Assembly (NCBI GenBank): GCA_012516295.1
Contig: JAAYWU010000146.1
Location: 1 to 5,960, forward strand
From: Clostridiales bacterium
Lineage (GTDB): Bacteria > Bacillota > Clostridia > Oscillospirales > Acutalibacteraceae
DNA length: 5,960 nt
Direction: 5' to 3'
This document shows, one piece after another, positions 5,856 to 5,960 of this stretch. Both the position numbers and the translations under genes were made by a program. Under the pieces are notes generated by a model. It saw only the letters and a list, made by a program, of their open reading frames with translations. It was not told the origin of the DNA and did no database searches. Each line of letters starts with the position of its first letter. The first letter of the stretch is position 1.

Positions 5856-5884
5856 ATTATACCTCCTGTTTACGGATTTGTACA
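5856..5884 (-). promoter_or_regulatory. Minus-strand promoter-like sequence antisense to the RNA locus
   Basis: Read on the minus strand, TGTACA (5884-5879, 4 of 6 to TTGACA) precedes a perfect TATAAT (5861-5856) with a 17-base spacer. Transcription would start near 5849 and run left. It would meet a hairpin followed by a T-rich stretch (5798 down to about 5745) and then the terminator at 5660-5624. Chance occurrence in AT-rich DNA is possible. Confidence 0.42.
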
Positions 5885-5917
5885 GGGGTATTTTCGAATT
5901 TCGCATTGTGCAGGTAG

Positions 5918-5956
5918 CGTGGTATATGGACAAAGGTCCGTGTACAGCGTTTTTTT
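5918..5956 (+). terminator. Strong intrinsic terminator at the right edge
   Basis: GTATATGGAC (5922-5931) pairs over 10 bp with GTCCGTGTAC (5936-5945) around an AAAG loop. Beyond one G/A mismatch, CGT (5918-5920) pairs with GCG (5947-5949). Seven T residues follow directly at 5950-5956. It ends the transcript from the promoter at 5702-5730, or acts as the off-state of an attenuator for a gene outside the window. Confidence 0.83.
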
Positions 5957-5960
5957 ATGC

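Larger units (their letters stand above)
5737..5956 (+). ncRNA. Candidate structured RNA or attenuated leader, family not recognised
   Basis: This stretch has a promoter at its left, a strong terminator at its right and no convincing protein gene. Three hairpins stand in a row. The first is 5764-5798 (TGCAGG/CCTGCA, then CAGGCG/CGCCTG). The second is 5802-5819 (GGAGA/TCTCC). The third is 5820-5852 (ATACGCAA/TTGCGTAT enclosing CTGAT/ATCAG). GTGCAATGC (5758-5766) can also pair with GCATTGTGC (5903-5911), and GCATAAAAA near the 5' end is complementary to TTTTTATGC at 5952-5960. A ~220-nt RNA with pairing 5' and 3' ends recalls 6S RNA in size and outline. I cannot match 6S or any riboswitch consensus, and no T-box, S-box or B12-box core is visible. 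It could be a free small RNA or the leader of a gene beyond the window. Confidence 0.48.

Noticed and set aside
5436..5933. A 165-codon minus-strand frame antisense to the metH end and the RNA locus
   Set aside because: It has no ribosome binding site, runs through the 12-bp terminator and the antisense of metH, and resembles no protein I know.
5547..5960. B12, SAM, THF or purine riboswitch in the 3' region
   Set aside because: I looked for the conserved cores of these riboswitches on the + strand and found none.

Overview
The window looks like chromosomal DNA of an anaerobic Firmicute of the Clostridia, most like the GC-richer Oscillospirales/Ruminococcaceae type. The reasons are GC-rich coding regions beside AT-rich spacers, strong AGGAGG-type ribosome binding sites, a DUF436/YwlG-family gene, a T-box leader, and a methionine synthase whose reactivation domain is a separate protein. 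This placement is inference from style and gene content. No marker gene is present.

Layout, all protein genes on the + strand. (1) 1-189: AT-rich upstream region with a short dyad and a good sigma-A promoter (90-118). (2) 190-741: a YwlG/UPF0340-family protein, closed by an intrinsic terminator (765-805). (3) 804-980 and 1023-1196: two small acidic proteins of 58 and 57 residues that resemble each other and look like tandem paralogs. The ribosome binding site of the first lies inside the preceding terminator hairpin. (4) 1229-1575: a promoter followed by a complete T-box leader. Stem I, the AGUA/GAA specifier loop, the antiterminator and the terminator can all be drawn. Aligned by loop position, the specifier codon is AUG (methionine). 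(5) 1663-5546: a tight three-gene methionine operon. It holds metF, a stand-alone cobalamin-dependent methionine synthase reactivation protein, and metH lacking its own C-terminal activation domain. The genes are 4 bases apart. (6) 5547-5960: no convincing protein gene. This stretch holds a hairpin after metH, a 12-bp perfect stem whose T-tract faces the minus strand, a + strand promoter at 5702-5730, several stable hairpins, and a strong + strand terminator at the window edge. Together they suggest an unidentified structured RNA of about 220 nt or a long attenuated leader. A minus-strand promoter-like sequence overlaps it.

How the genes fit together: MetF reduces 5,10-methylene-THF to 5-methyl-THF. 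MetH transfers that methyl group through cobalamin to homocysteine, giving methionine. The small activation protein is expected to rescue MetH when cob(II)alamin forms, using S-adenosylmethionine and an electron donor. Uncharged tRNA-Met should stabilise the antiterminator and switch the operon on when methionine is short. The main points worth a second look are the Met-type T-box on a B12-dependent methionine operon, the Cys4 tail of the reactivation protein, the small paralog pair with structured RBS regions, and the unidentified RNA locus at the right end.
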